This document shows positions 1 to 11,959 of a DNA stretch of 64,000 nucleotides, one piece after another. The DNA is from Strongyloides papillosus (taxonomy: Eukaryota > Nematoda > Chromadorea > Rhabditida > Strongyloididae). Numbering within the stretch: position 1 is the first letter of the stretch; every line of letters begins with the position of its first letter. The position numbers and the translations under genes were made by a program. The stretch covers positions 105,793 through 169,792 of the forward strand of contig SRSI01000016.1 of assembly GCA_005656395.1 (NCBI GenBank). The letters run 5' to 3'. The notes beneath the pieces are model-generated. The model ran no database searches. It worked only from the letters and a program-made list of their open reading frames with translations, and was not told the DNA's origin.

Positions 1-184
1 ATCGGAATATTCATAGTCAAAAAAGAAAACAAAAATTATATCTTCTTTCTTTCACACGTCTTCCAAAAAAAATTGATGATCCGATGTATCTTGTAGAAAA
101 CTATGATTTTATAGTATCATATGATGTGAAACTAAATGATTTAAAAGCTACTTGTTCTATTTTTGAATGTAAGTTTAAATAAAA

Positions 185-1190
185 TAATTTATTTGGGAAT
201 ATTTAATATAAAAATGTTATTCTGTTAATAACATTTTTTATTTAATTAATTAAATACAAAAATAATAAAAAATTAATTTTATGTAAAGGGAAACAAAACA
301 ATATTAAAAATCTAAAAAAATATTTATTGGGATGTGATAATTCTTTAACATATTGAAATATTTTAATTTTTTCACACTTTTATAGATTTTTGTCAAAAAT
401 CTATATACATAGTTACAAGTCTTAAAAATTAGTCGATTTTTAGGCAATATCTTTAGATAAAAAGAACATTTATTAGGTGTCTACTAAACTCAAGGTGACA
501 AAAATAATTTGAATTCATATTTTTGTTGTAGAACCATTGTTTTTACTTTAACTTTGTATTTTATCATATGAGTATATAAGAACTTAAAAGTATTTTTTTA
601 TGTTAAAACACTAGTAACTTTACTGTTCTTACCTTATAAAAGTAGTAATATGTTATTATTTATCTAAAAAGACGAAAACTTTTATCATAGCTTTTGTTAC
701 GTAATCGTAATTTTAAATAATTTACAAAATATTTACACTAAAGGTATTTTTACTAAACAAATGAAAATTTCTTAAAAAGAAAAGTAACTATTATGATTTT
801 CATTAATAATAAAAAATTTTTTTTCTATCTATTTTAATGACATTTTATAAGGCAGAAAAAATATATTTAGTATATACGTAAATAACTTTTTAATTAATAG
901 CTTAAAAATATTCAATTTATATTATTAACTAATTTCACTTATGCTCTAATTATTAATTTATAGATGACCATGATTATATTTGGGGAAAAAATAGTATTAG
1001 TCTATATTACTTTATTAATTATTTTAAGTTGTTTTATATAGTCTTTTAGTTCTTTTACTTTTTTTGACTGTATATCATATTTCACAGGCTGCCAACAATG
1101 TGTTAAAGTATTAATAACTCTGGTAATTGTCTGACTAAAAAATTATACTTTAATTCCATTTTTATATAGTTTATTTTAAGCTTCTGTATA
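185..1190. repeat. Tandem duplication, unit 1
   Basis: This stretch aligns with 1256-2265 at a shift of about 1071 bases. Shared landmarks in order are a gaatatttaatata block, a ttttttcacac/gttttatagattttt block, a block around tattaggtgtctactaaa, a block around gttcttaccttata, and a tail with agtcttttag. By eye the two units differ at roughly a quarter of positions with many small indels, so the duplication is old. No coding potential is visible in either unit. Confidence 0.75.
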
Positions 1191-1255
1191 TGATCAATTA
1201 TGTGGTTTAAAAATCAAATATCCAATACGGATTTATTAACCGTAAGTTGTAATAA

Positions 1256-2265
1256 AAAAATTAATTTGGCAATATTTAATATAAAATTATATTATATTAA
1301 TAATATTTATTATTTAATATCAATGTTTTTTTAATTAATTAAAAAAAATATAAGAAAAAATTAGTTTTTTAGTAAAAAAGAAACAAAATAATATTAAAAA
1401 TAAAAAAAAAACATCTATTTACTATAAATAATTTTATAACATTAATTAAATACTTTAATTTTTTCACAGTTTTATAGATTTTTTTATCAATAATCTACAT
1501 ATAGATCTAGAAATCTTAAAAACTATTCGATTTTAAGAAATATTTTAAGATAAATAGAGCATATATTAAGTGTTTATTAAAGTCGGGGTTACAGAGATAA
1601 TTTTAATACATATTTTTGATGTTACACCATTGCTTTTACACAATCTTTCTTTTATATTATATGAATACATAAGAAGTTAAAATCATTTTTTATATTAAGC
1701 ATTAATAACTTTATTGTTCTTAGTATATAATTGTAATAATATATTATTTAACTAAAAAGATGGAAATTTTTTGTCATAGGTTCTGTTATGAAATCATAAT
1801 TCTAAATAATGCAATAAATTTTAGTACTTTACGTGTTTTTATAAAACAAATATTATTTCTTATATGAAAAGAAATTATTATGAGTTTTATTAATAGTGTA
1901 AAATTATTTTTTCTTCACCTGTTTTAGAAACGTCATGAGTATAAAAAAAATTATTGGGCTATATAAACTAATAAAATTTTTAACTAATACCTTTTTTAAA
2001 TAAGATTTATTTTTAGTATTTAGTATCACTTATATTCAATTTAGTAAGCCACTCACGATCATAGTTCCTTATGTAGAAAAAAGTTAGTTTATAATAGTTT
2101 TTAATTTTTTTAATTGGTTTTATAAGTCTTTTAGCTCATTTATTTTTTTAACTATGCCTTATACTTGATCCCTGGTCATTAGTGTATTTAATTAGTTAAT
2201 AGATCAGGTAATTTTGTAACTAAAATATTAACTACAATTTGACTTTTCTTTACAAATTTTTTTAG
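1256..2265. repeat. Tandem duplication, unit 2
   Basis: Diverged second copy of 185-1190 in the same orientation, directly adjacent. It has no open frame of note. The order of matching blocks is preserved along the whole unit, which favours one tandem event over two independent insertions of a dispersed repeat. Confidence 0.75.
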
Positions 2266-2780
2266 CTGATGAAATGTATGGAAAATGTTTATAAGGAGTT
2301 GATCAAAATGAAATTCAAATCGCTGTTGAAGATCACACTCAAAAACAAAATCTGTAATTTTAGTTTCACAATTATTGTTACAGTGATATATAATTTTTAA
2401 ATAAAATATTATTTATTTTTTTCTGTAAAAAAATTAAATATTTTTATATTTATTAATAAGAAAATAATACCAAATCTTTAGCAAAATTTCTAGTAAAGTG
2501 AGTCACAAAGTAAAGTAAAAAATAAAGAAAAAATATTTAATAAATAAAAAAAATTACACTTTTAAAAAAAAGATATTTAATAGATTTTATTAAGTGGATA
2601 ATTTTTTTTTATTTTTGTATATTGATTTTAACAACAATATTCAGTTAGTAAGAATACATTTCTCTTATCGAATGTTTCATTTGTACTTTAATTATTTATA
2701 CCTGAAGCTCTTTTCTTTTATGCAAAGAACTATCTAAAACCATGGAAAAAACATTATCCCAAAATTTACTCTTTGCCTTT
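2266..2780. other. AT-rich interval, no gene seen
   Basis: About 500 bases of AT-rich sequence between the tandem duplication and the mariner. No open frame, repeat or motif that I recognise. Confidence 0.6.
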
Positions 2781-2782
2781 TA

Positions 2783-4064
<1,282 letters not shown>

Positions 4065-4084
4065 TATTTATAGAAGATTCTCAT

Positions 4085-4275
4085 CTTGTTATATATAATA
4101 CACATTGATATGCAGCCACTATGTAAACTTTTATGCAGGAAAACGTTATGCTATAAAAAGTTTAATAAACCGTTAAATTTTAATATTTTTCTTCGGAAAT
4201 TTGACAAATCTTCTTGACCGTAGTACAGATTCTCATGATATTTCTATTAATTTTAAAAATATCTTATTTGGTAAC
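4085..4275 (+). repeat. Dispersed repeat, copy 1
   Basis: Contains gatatgcagccactat, a segment close to gctataaaaagtttaataaa, and ttgacaaa. Related copies are at 11990-12120 (plus) and 13520-13690 (minus). It lies just outside the mariner. No coding capacity; it may be the end of an unknown element. Confidence 0.6.
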
Positions 4276-4859
4276 ATAAAGATATTTTGATGATTTTATA
4301 GTATATAAAGAGACAATATAATAATATCCCACTATTTATTAAAAACATTGTAATCATTTTAAGTCATCAATATATTATTACTATTTTAAGCAAAATTTAA
4401 TTTGAACTGGACCCCTCCAATTAGTCAAAAGAAAGTTAGATAATTAGTAAAGATTTATTTAACGATAACAAATAAATAGTTAGACAATTAATTTAAATTA
4501 AAATTACCAATAACCCTCTAAAATTATAAAATTTAATAAATATGGTGAAATAATAATAAATTCTATGACGCCCGCGATTTCATCATTTAAAAATAAATAC
4601 CATTTTCATCAATTTTTCCTCGTATTTATACTCATTTTCTTATACCATACATTATTCCAATCTTACTTTTAGAAGTAGAAAAAGCTAAAAGTATAAATCT
4701 ATGGGAAGGACCAAGACGTAAGATCTTCGGTAAGTAAAAAATTTAAACTAATTAGTAATTGTTTCATAGTTTTTTATTATTGTGCTTGATTCAAATAAAG
4801 TGTATAATTTCCTAGATATAATATCACACTTAAAATATTATACTATTGCAAACATTTAA

Positions 4860-5101
4860 AATATTTACATTACAAATTTTCTCATCAAGGGACAAGCATA
4901 AAATTTAGTGACATTAAATAATGAATATATATGACTCCATTACTTCATACTATTTAGTGAATTATTAATTTTTGTACATAAACTTTATGTAGAAGCAATT
5001 TAACTTTTAAACCTAAAATATTATATGTTAATACAAAAATTAAACGACATTTAACCAAAATAATTAATAGACTTTGATTTGTTGTTGTCTTCTATTTGGT
5101 A
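4860..5101 (+). repeat. Dispersed repeat R, copy 1, left part
   Basis: Left half of an R copy, matching sequence upstream of the R core at about 43800-43945 and 62230-62375 (tgatttgttgttgt, then atttggta). It is cut at 5101 by the insertion at 5102-6342 and resumes at 6351. Confidence 0.65.
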
Positions 5102-6342
5102 GGGGACACGTAAACTCACCACTGCTATTTTGCATTTTTCGACATTGAAAAAACATGTATTAACAACGAGTTTTTTGTATTGTAATGTGTCTTAATTGTA
5201 TAAATATTATAGTTATGCGATATTTTCTTATCTTATTTACTTTTATAATCTTTTATTGTATATGAATTATGCAATAATGTGAAATTTTAAAAATGAAGAG
5301 AATTTTCAAGAATGGCAATATTTTATGATACAAATATATATTAATGTATTATGAAGACATTAATAGAAAAAAATATTAATAAGTTGGCCATTGATAAGAG
5401 ATAGTTTTAAGTAATAATTAGAATAATAATAAATAGTAATATTAATAAAATTTCTTCTATCTTTTATTTTTATAGTATGACCATTATTAAAATTACAAGA
5501 ACTTAAATGTTTAGTATAAAGAGTTTAGAAATAAGCTATCTGTTAAAATTATTGCAACTTCTATCAATTTTTTTTTTAAATTTTACAAATATACAATCAT
5601 GCCCTAAATAATAAATTTACATTTAACTTGTAAAATTGGTTTTTTATTTACTATCTTTGAACATGCTTAAAATTTGAAAACCTTTATATAATAGAATCTT
5701 TTTCATAATAAATTAATGTTTTCATAGAATTTTAAAACTTAGTATTTGGACAAAAAATAAAGTGAATTTCTTAATTACTATCATTCACAAACAATATCAA
5801 ATAAGAATAAATGTTTGTTATTAGTACTTATACGTACTAATGTAACTTTTATTGTTATCCTTATTGTAAATTTTAAATAAGATAAATAAAATATTTCCAG
5901 TATAGTAATTTATGTAACTTTATTAAAATATTCATTAATTATACTTTGTTTACTCTTATTTACTTAATGATATCAGTAGTACTATGTAAAACAATTAATT
6001 AATTGCATTAACCTCTTATACTTCTATTTTGCATTTTTTTGTTCCTCTATATATTACCTTATAATCAGTACTATTAATTAAACTATAATGCTATTTTGCA
6101 TTTTTATACACTGTACGATGTCTATTCTGCATTTTTATATACTGCACGGTGTCTATTTTGCATTTTTATATACTGCACGGTGTCTATTTTGCATTTTTAT
6201 ACACTATTATGTAAATTACAAAGTAATTTTACTCCAATTTTACGTATATTACAGTATTAAAACAGGTGTCGAAAAATGCAAAATAGGCTTTTTAACTTGT
6301 TAATAATTTCCATACAAACTAGTGGTGACTTTACGTGCTCCC
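5102..6342. mobile_element. Non-autonomous TIR element with 8-bp target duplication
   Basis: The element interrupts an R repeat. Its ends are inverted: left ggggacacgtaaactcacc, and right ggtgactttacgtgctccc. It is flanked by the direct 8-bp duplication atttggta (5094-5101 and 6343-6350). Subterminal blocks containing ctattttgcatttttcgac are also inverted between the two ends. No transposase is present. An 8-bp duplication is typical of hAT and some other superfamilies, but the terminal bases do not look like hAT, so I leave the superfamily open. Confidence 0.85.
6090..6211 (+). repeat. 31-bp minisatellite inside the TIR element
   Basis: Four head-to-tail units of about 31 bp start at 6090, 6120, 6151 and 6182. 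The unit is built on tctattttgcatttttata followed by ctgcacggtg. The same gcattttt core occurs in the terminal regions of the host element, so the array probably grew from its subterminal sequence. The open frame across it is a by-product of the repeat. Confidence 0.85.
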
Positions 6343-6350
6343 ATTTGGTA

Positions 6351-6870
6351 TTTAATAAGTCTTCCTGAAACGAATTTACATTTGATAAAAACGTATATTC
6401 ATAAATTGTTGTCTCTTTGGAAAAAGAGATATATGGAATTGATCTGCTTATAAATTAATTTAAATCACTTGGATTGTACATTTATCTATAAACAATCATA
6501 ACAAACTGTTTAAATAAGTAACAGCAAGCTAATAATAACACAATATCGATTTAATGTTTAGATCAGTTGTATAAATATTGCATGTAAAATGGATTTAAAT
6601 ATTTCTATATAATAAAAAAATCTTTAAAGAGTAATTAATTTTAAAATAATTTATATATACAAAATATTTATACTTCATCAAAATTAAATAAAACTAAATA
6701 GTATTCATAATGTTCAAGGATTTACAATATACAGGATAAAAAAATATATAACGAGACTATAGCACAACTGGTAAATGTATCGCGTATAAGCAGAATAATT
6801 AGTAAAAATTACTGTAATTAGTTATGATTAATATTAAATTAAGAATATATCTTAATTTAGTCGATCGATA
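6351..6870 (+). repeat. Dispersed repeat R, copy 1, right part
   Basis: Carries the R hallmarks: cttcctgaaacgaattt, a short hairpin tctctttggaaaaagaga, then ggaattgatctgcttataaa, and further on ctaataataacacaatatcg. Other copies are near 17230-17515 (minus), 18405-18960 (plus), 24240-24745 (minus), 25670-25940 (plus), 42080-42590 (minus), 43880-44520 (plus) and 62330-62900 (plus). It is non-coding. Confidence 0.8.
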
Positions 6871-7972
6871 TAACTCTCTATTTTTGTCTAGACTTTAGAA
6901 AAGTAGTAGTCGAAGAAAAATCAAGACAAGAAAAAGAATACTTTATCAGACATAAACATACACAGTCTAACAGACTTTCATTTTGTATTCTAGTAAGATT
7001 TTAGACTAAATTTAAAGTGTTAAATTGTAAATTTTGGAACCCCTTGTGAGTTCTCGCAATCCATCTGAATTATAATTTTCGCTGGAAACATCTTATAAAA
7101 AAATGTTCAAATAACTTTAAAATTAGGATTTAAGAATTAATTTTCTCTTGTCCATGTCCTACATTTATCTAGATATCAATTTTTTGCTTCCATCTAATTT
7201 TAGCCATTCTATTTTTATTTTTGTTCCCATAGTTCTAAAAAAATTGATTAAAGAAAAAAATTGTTAAGGAAATTGATCAACGAGAGAATGAATATAGAAA
7301 AACTCATAAGGAAATAAACAGCCAACGATTAAGCAATATTACATCGTGAGAAATTGATAAGAAAATAAAAATATTAAACATGTAGAATATCCGCTGATAA
7401 TCAAAACATCTAAAAGGTATAAATACAAAGAAAATTTACCAGAATTATAAACCAACATATTTAATTATTTTTGAAAATAACGTTTACTATGCAATTTATT
7501 AATTTTTTCAACCCATATTATTATTACTAAAGTAGATTTGTATTCCTATAATATATTTTTTATTGGTAAAAAGACAACTAAGGAAATGTAAGTTGGAAAA
7601 TTTATTTGGTCTGAAACTTTAAGATACAATCATAGCAGTGAGCCAAAGATGGGAAAATTGATTGTTACAAACCTCTGATAATGTCTTGATAGGAAATTTT
7701 CTTCACCTTCAAGTAAATTGAGGACCAACACCAGAAAAATTTAACTATAAATACCGCGAATTAAGAAAGATCAATCAGTTTTATTATCTCTAAGAATGTA
7801 AGGTTTGGTATTCTGAAAATATCCATTATTATAATTGTTATTATTATATGAATTGTAGTTTTTTGTCATCACATGTGGTGAAATAAAAGAAACATATATA
7901 TGTAAAATATTGTAATTTCCACCTCTTTTTACTCGGTAGCTACAAGCTACAACGGAATCAATTTATGGATTT
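6871..7972. other. AT-rich interval, no gene seen
   Basis: About 1.1 kb without a supported gene, RNA or clear repeat. Confidence 0.5.
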
Positions 7973-8326
7973 ATGAGTGACAACGCGAATACATGCAAAA
8001 AGGCATATGCATTATGCCGTGAAAAAAGTAATAGATTAAGAAAAACAGAAGCAGAAAGAATTTATTTAACCTATTCCTGTATAGCTCACATTGGGGGCAA
8101 TATATCTAAAAAAATTGGAAATTTACTATCTAATTCTGTAACAGGTGAAAAAACATTAACATTCGTCAAGCAAGTCTCCAAGGAACTATGCCTTAGAAGT
8201 GTAGCCTATCATCCTCCAGCTTCGGCCTTTAAAATATTTACAAATAATAGAGTATCAGGTAAAAAGAAAGAAGCTAAACTTAATATAAGGCCAGAAGTGA
8301 AAATATCCTCTGTTGCAGGAAACTGA
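7973..8326 (+). CDS. Hypothetical 117-codon ORF
   Basis: An open frame of 117 codons starting at ATG 7973. The product is basic and has six cysteines in its first two thirds. It contains the soluble segment IAHIGGNISKKIGNLL and a lysine-rich tail. Base composition is less AT-biased than the flanks, which favours past coding use. I recognise no domain. A second open stretch at 8818-9000, in another frame, ends in charged helical sequence (TEAKEMQSVLKESVKEVK) and could be a later part of the same decayed gene. It could equally be a fragment of an unknown mobile element. Confidence 0.3.
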   Translation: MSDNANTCKKAYALCREKSNRLRKTEAERIYLTYSCIAHIGGNISKKIGNLLSNSVTGEKTLTFVKQVSKELCLRSVAYHPPASAFKIFTNNRVSGKKKEAKLNIRPEVKISSVAGN

Positions 8327-9850
8327 TTACAAGTCTATGGTGTAATCTGTCAAGAAATTATACATGGATACAATGAACTTCTAGAATTTCCAAGAAAGTA
8401 TTAATCAATTTACCCTATTTTCAAAGAAATATAAGTATGTTAACAACGAAGGAAGTTTTAAATACAATGGTATTTACAGCATACTTACATTGGTTACTCG
8501 TTTATTTCATAATAAGAGTCATCGAATTATCACGTATCGACGACTTTTTTAGTTATTTTAAACATCTAACTGAGGATATCGAGTAAGAACAATTTAAAAA
8601 ACTTCCTGACATTGAAGTAATTGTGGAAATATAAACAAAAAGACATTAAGGCAAAACCGTAATGTTTTATAAAGACAATGGTGTTATAAGAAATTAATAC
8701 AGAAAATCCAAGCATATAGGCTGACATAATTTCATACTAGACAGATTTATTTTCCAATACAATTTTTGATTTGTATTTACTTGTTTAAATAAAACTTATT
8801 TCATTATCAACATAATTGAAAAAGTAATCGGAAATAAATTTGGTTCTTTTAAATACGGCCTATTTAGGATACTCTCGAAACTGATTAAAGAAACATTTGA
8901 AGATAAAAACAATAGTACTGAGGCAAAAGAAATGCAAAGTGTTTTAAAGGAATCAGTTAAAGAAGTCAAAAGTAAATGCCTAGATGTCTATAAAACGTAG
9001 TGTTCATCCAAGAAAATCTTGAAATTTAATGTTAAAAATAAACATAAATAGGAAGATGAGTCATCAATATTAATAATGTTTAGATTTCCGAAGAGAAATA
9101 AAAATATTATGGAAACGAATGATGTATGAATTGCAGGTTGATATCAAGAGAATGCAGAATATACCGGAGACATACATAATTTACACACTCTATAATCTTT
9201 TTATTGTAATTAATATAAATAAAATATTATTTCCTCATTTGTGTTTCATCATTTACTAAAAATCATATTGCACTATGAATTCCTAGTCATAACAGAAATA
9301 ATAAAAAAGGACTAATAAAACCATGGCTGTAGAATTAAATCTTAGACAATTATTGTTGTAGAAGTCGAGTATCTGTTTGAATTTAATTTAATAAAAGATA
9401 TAATAAGACTTTATCGAAATAAACAATATATACAATAAATAACTTTATTTTAGATATTTTAATAAATTTTATATTTTACTTTAATCCAATTTGTTTCTTC
9501 TTTTATATCGTTTTGTCTAGTTGGTTAGAAATAGACACATAGATTAAGTAACTTTATTTAAGAACACGTATAATAGAAAATATAACTTATAAAGATTTTT
9601 TTTATGATTATTATGATAGTTAAATTCTTGGATCCTTTTTATACTAGAATTGTGATATCCAATTTTCCAGGTTCTTGAGAATGTTTTTTGTTATCATTCT
9701 TCATGATTCATTTTTATTTTTAGGGAAGTGCCCAACATCTTTTTTTTTCGGACTTGCTGTTCTCAGCTATATTAAGATTGTGTGTTTTTTTTAATGTAAT
9801 ATATAAATGTTCAAAACTGATGGTCTTCATTATTTACTTTAACCATGTCT
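8327..9850. other. Interval with one coding-like stretch at 8818-9000
   Basis: Mostly AT-rich non-coding sequence. The only coding-like stretch is 8818-9000 (plus, no ATG, ends TAG at 8998-9000), a charged helical peptide of unknown origin. Confidence 0.4.
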
Positions 9851-10054
9851 CGTTGTGTCTGTGAAAGAGTGTTTGAACACAGCTTAGATTAAAGTTTTAT
9901 TAGCAAAAACACGTATAAATTACAATGGGAAAATATATTTTACATAAATTATATATTTAATAATTTTTTCTGCTCTTTTATAACATTTCGACTTCCATTA
10001 GTTTTGAGAAAGTAGTTTCTTATTTTATTTTGATTTCAAGAGCGTGTTCATTGC
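9851..10054 (-). mobile_element. LTR of retroelement locus A (3' LTR, element on minus strand)
   Basis: On the minus strand it starts gcaatgaacacgctc directly after the purine tract aggaagggagac (10055-10066) and ends cacaacg at 9851. Inside are a TATA-like ttataaaag near 9975 and a polyadenylation signal aataaaa near 9890. The tract plus start and the acg end match the LTRs at 21463-21728, 38013-38250 and 49262-49590. No partner LTR is visible for this locus. Confidence 0.65.
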
Positions 10055-10152
10055 GTCTCCCTTCCTAGTAGTTGATGTCCTCAGCAATTTTGAAAGGTAT
10101 TTCTTCTTTTATAGTATATATAGAAGAAAGCATGATGATAACCACTTTAACT

Positions 10153-10400
10153 ATGTCATTGGCTAGCGAAATTGAGAAGATTGCCCTGTATTCTTTCTTG
10201 GTGATGATGTTTAACATAATTTGTAAGTAACTGCATTTAATTGTTAGATTCTATTTTTCTAGCTCTTTTATGTGAAATTGGTTTGTTCTATTTTGAGAAT
10301 TACGTTATTTCAAAGAAGAGGGATCAACTTATCGTGACTCAGTTCCCATTCCTACGGAGGCTTTGCCTGGTGACCCCAGATCGCTATTCCCATTACCAAA
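10153..10400 (+). pseudogene. Antisense small membrane-protein gene, copy A (two exons, broken)
   Basis: Runs opposite to its LTR element and starts 98 bases from the LTR. Exon 1 is 10153-10222 and encodes MSLASEIEKIALYSFL. A 40-base intron (gtaagt...ttctag, 10223-10262) follows. Exon 2 resumes in frame with LLCEIGLFYFENYVISKKR. The second exon is the membrane segment plus a basic stop-transfer. One base is missing just after KKR relative to copies B and C, which breaks the Pro-rich tail. The tail is then cut at 10401 by a different LTR. A TATA-like tatatatag lies at about 10117-10126. Function unknown. Spliced homologues are at 21093-21352 and 38352-38617. Confidence 0.75.
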
Positions 10401-10639
10401 GTATAAATGTGCAAATAGATTTATTGGCTAATAAAAACCAATTAAAACAATACAAAAGATAAAATTTAACTATATGAGAAAGTTTTCTCATTTATATATT
10501 CATTTTCTTCTTTTATTTTTCCCAGTGATACTTTATTTGTAAAATACTTTTAAGTTTTTGTACTGATGGGTGTTGATTTGTTTTTTATTTTGTTTAATTA
10601 AACTATATTTCCTTAATGCAATATTATTTATCTACAACA
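10401..10639 (-). mobile_element. LTR of a family-V retroelement (3' LTR)
   Basis: A 239-bp LTR on the minus strand, starting tgttgtaga and ending catttatac. It corresponds end to end with the 239-bp LTR at 26032-26270. It is preceded on the minus strand by the purine tract ggaaaatggggggaa (10640-10654) and by an integrase end, so it is the 3' LTR of the element to its right. Its outer edge truncates gene copy A at 10401. Confidence 0.8.
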
Positions 10640-11129
10640 TTCCCCCCATTTTCCTTATTGACCGGTTTACCAATGAATTTCTTCAATTGTGAGACGTGGC
10701 ACCATTCACTTCCTCTCTGTTTATTAATTAAGCAACGTTGTTATTTATTTGTCTCCATAATCTGAAATGGTGTTTCCCAAGGACTTTTGCTTCCCCTTTT
10801 ATCCACTGTCCTTCTTCTTAGAACCCATTCACCTGGTCTGATGTCTATCGGGAATTCTTTTACCTTTTTCCAGGATTCTTTATGATTGTTTACCCATATT
10901 TCCTGTAGGTAATTGATTTGTATCTTCCATTCTTTTAAATCATCTTTATATATTGATGTAGTGATCGTATTACTTATGTTAACAAGTATCTCCGTGTTTC
11001 TTCCAAACATAAGGTAACTAGGTGTCATGCCTGACTTCGAATGACTGGAATTATTCAAATAGTAAGACGTAATTTCCAATATTTCATCCCATTCTTTACC
11101 CGGATATTTCTTTTGAATTGCATAGGTTG
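10624..11129 (-). pseudogene. Ty3/gypsy integrase C-terminal fragment (family V)
   Basis: Read on the minus strand, it begins abruptly at the edge of the LTR at 11130. It carries the end of an integrase: KEWDEILEI, then HSKSGMTPSYLMFGRN, the classic stretch after the catalytic glutamate, and then a C-terminal beta-barrel region with GEWVLRRR. One stop follows near 10741. The frame continues through EWCHVSQLKKFIG to a final stop at 10624-10626 inside the LTR. Integrase would insert the cDNA into the genome. Here pol runs directly into the polypurine tract and LTR, leaving no room for a gene after pol. Confidence 0.82.
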
Positions 11130-11391
11130 CGTAGTGACTGCCTTATATCGAATACACAGACATATTTATTAGAACTTTAATTTAATAACAATACATGGTG
11201 CAATAAAATATCAATATTAATTAGCCATTTTTTAATGAACTACTGGACTCCCCACTCTGGGCCTCTTTTCTTCTTCTGATTGGTCACTTTTATCCTTCTC
11301 AGATTACGAAATTATTGCGAAATCAAAACATTCTTATTTTGATAGTTAAGTGTTGTTTTGATGTTGAATTTTTCTAGAAGCTTCCATTACA
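11130..11391 (-). repeat. 3' LTR of element I
   Basis: Starts gtaatggaagcttctagaa on the minus strand and ends ggcagtcactacg. Internal signals are gataaaag (TATA-like), and attaaa plus aataaa near the end. It matches 15869-16131 at most positions with scattered differences, so this insertion is not recent. Confidence 0.82.
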
Positions 11392-11638
11392 TCTCCCTTT
11401 CTTTGAAAAGTCATTGTCCTCAATGACCATAATCGTCACTTTTTTCTTGGTATAGCGTTAATCTTTAATTTGTATATATATATAGTCAGAATTTGATGAC
11501 TTCACTTATTTTACCCATTTTTCATTCTCCATACTCACGATTTTAGTATTTTACAATTTTTCTAATTTGCTAATGTCATTATAGGATTCTTTGGAGAAAA
11601 TAATTCTCTATTCCATTATAGTTCTTGTCCTCCACATA

Positions 11639-11899
11639 ATGGGTGACTTTTTGGAGATTGTATTTAGGATTCTTTTCCTTCTAGGATTGCTAACTTAGTT
11701 GACCTTGTTTTTCTTAGAACGTTATTTCTTCAGAAGAAACAACTCTTCACCGTCATCACAGCAAGTTCAACAACCAATCTTTGTTTCAAGAGATGTTCTC
11801 GACGTAAATTCTGCAACGATTCCGTCGGAACCACGTTTTGCACCTTCAATTAATCCAGGTGAATCTCCTTCTAAAGACATAAGTTGGGAGTCGCATTAA
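11639..11899 (+). pseudogene. Antisense small membrane-protein gene, copy E (one stop)
   Basis: Antisense to element I and starting 248 bases from its 3' LTR. From ATG 11639 the frame reads MGDFLEIVFRILFLLGLL, hits a TAG at 11696-11698, then continues LFFLERYFFRRN and a polar tail rich in Ser, Pro and Gln (SSPSSQQVQQP) to a stop at 11897-11899. The layout (short acidic N-terminus, one membrane span, basic RR after it, Pro/Ser tail) is that of copies A-D, but the sequence is only distantly similar and no intron is needed here. A TATA-like tatatatatatag lies at about 11468-11480. Confidence 0.55.
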
Positions 11900-11959
11900 A
11901 GTTTCCTTTTATCTCATGTGAACTGCATAATTTTATTATATCATTCACAGCGATATGTT

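Noticed and set aside
6090..6211. CRISPR-like array
   Set aside because: Units are contiguous without spacers and the DNA is eukaryotic; it is a minisatellite.
6088..6303. 71-codon frame rich in Phe/Ile/Tyr
   Set aside because: Produced by the 31-bp minisatellite inside the TIR element; not a gene.
10624..11129. Integrase fragment as the pol of locus A
   Set aside because: The LTR at 10401-10639 with its own purine tract belongs to family V and separates this integrase from gene A, so pol and gene A come from different elements.
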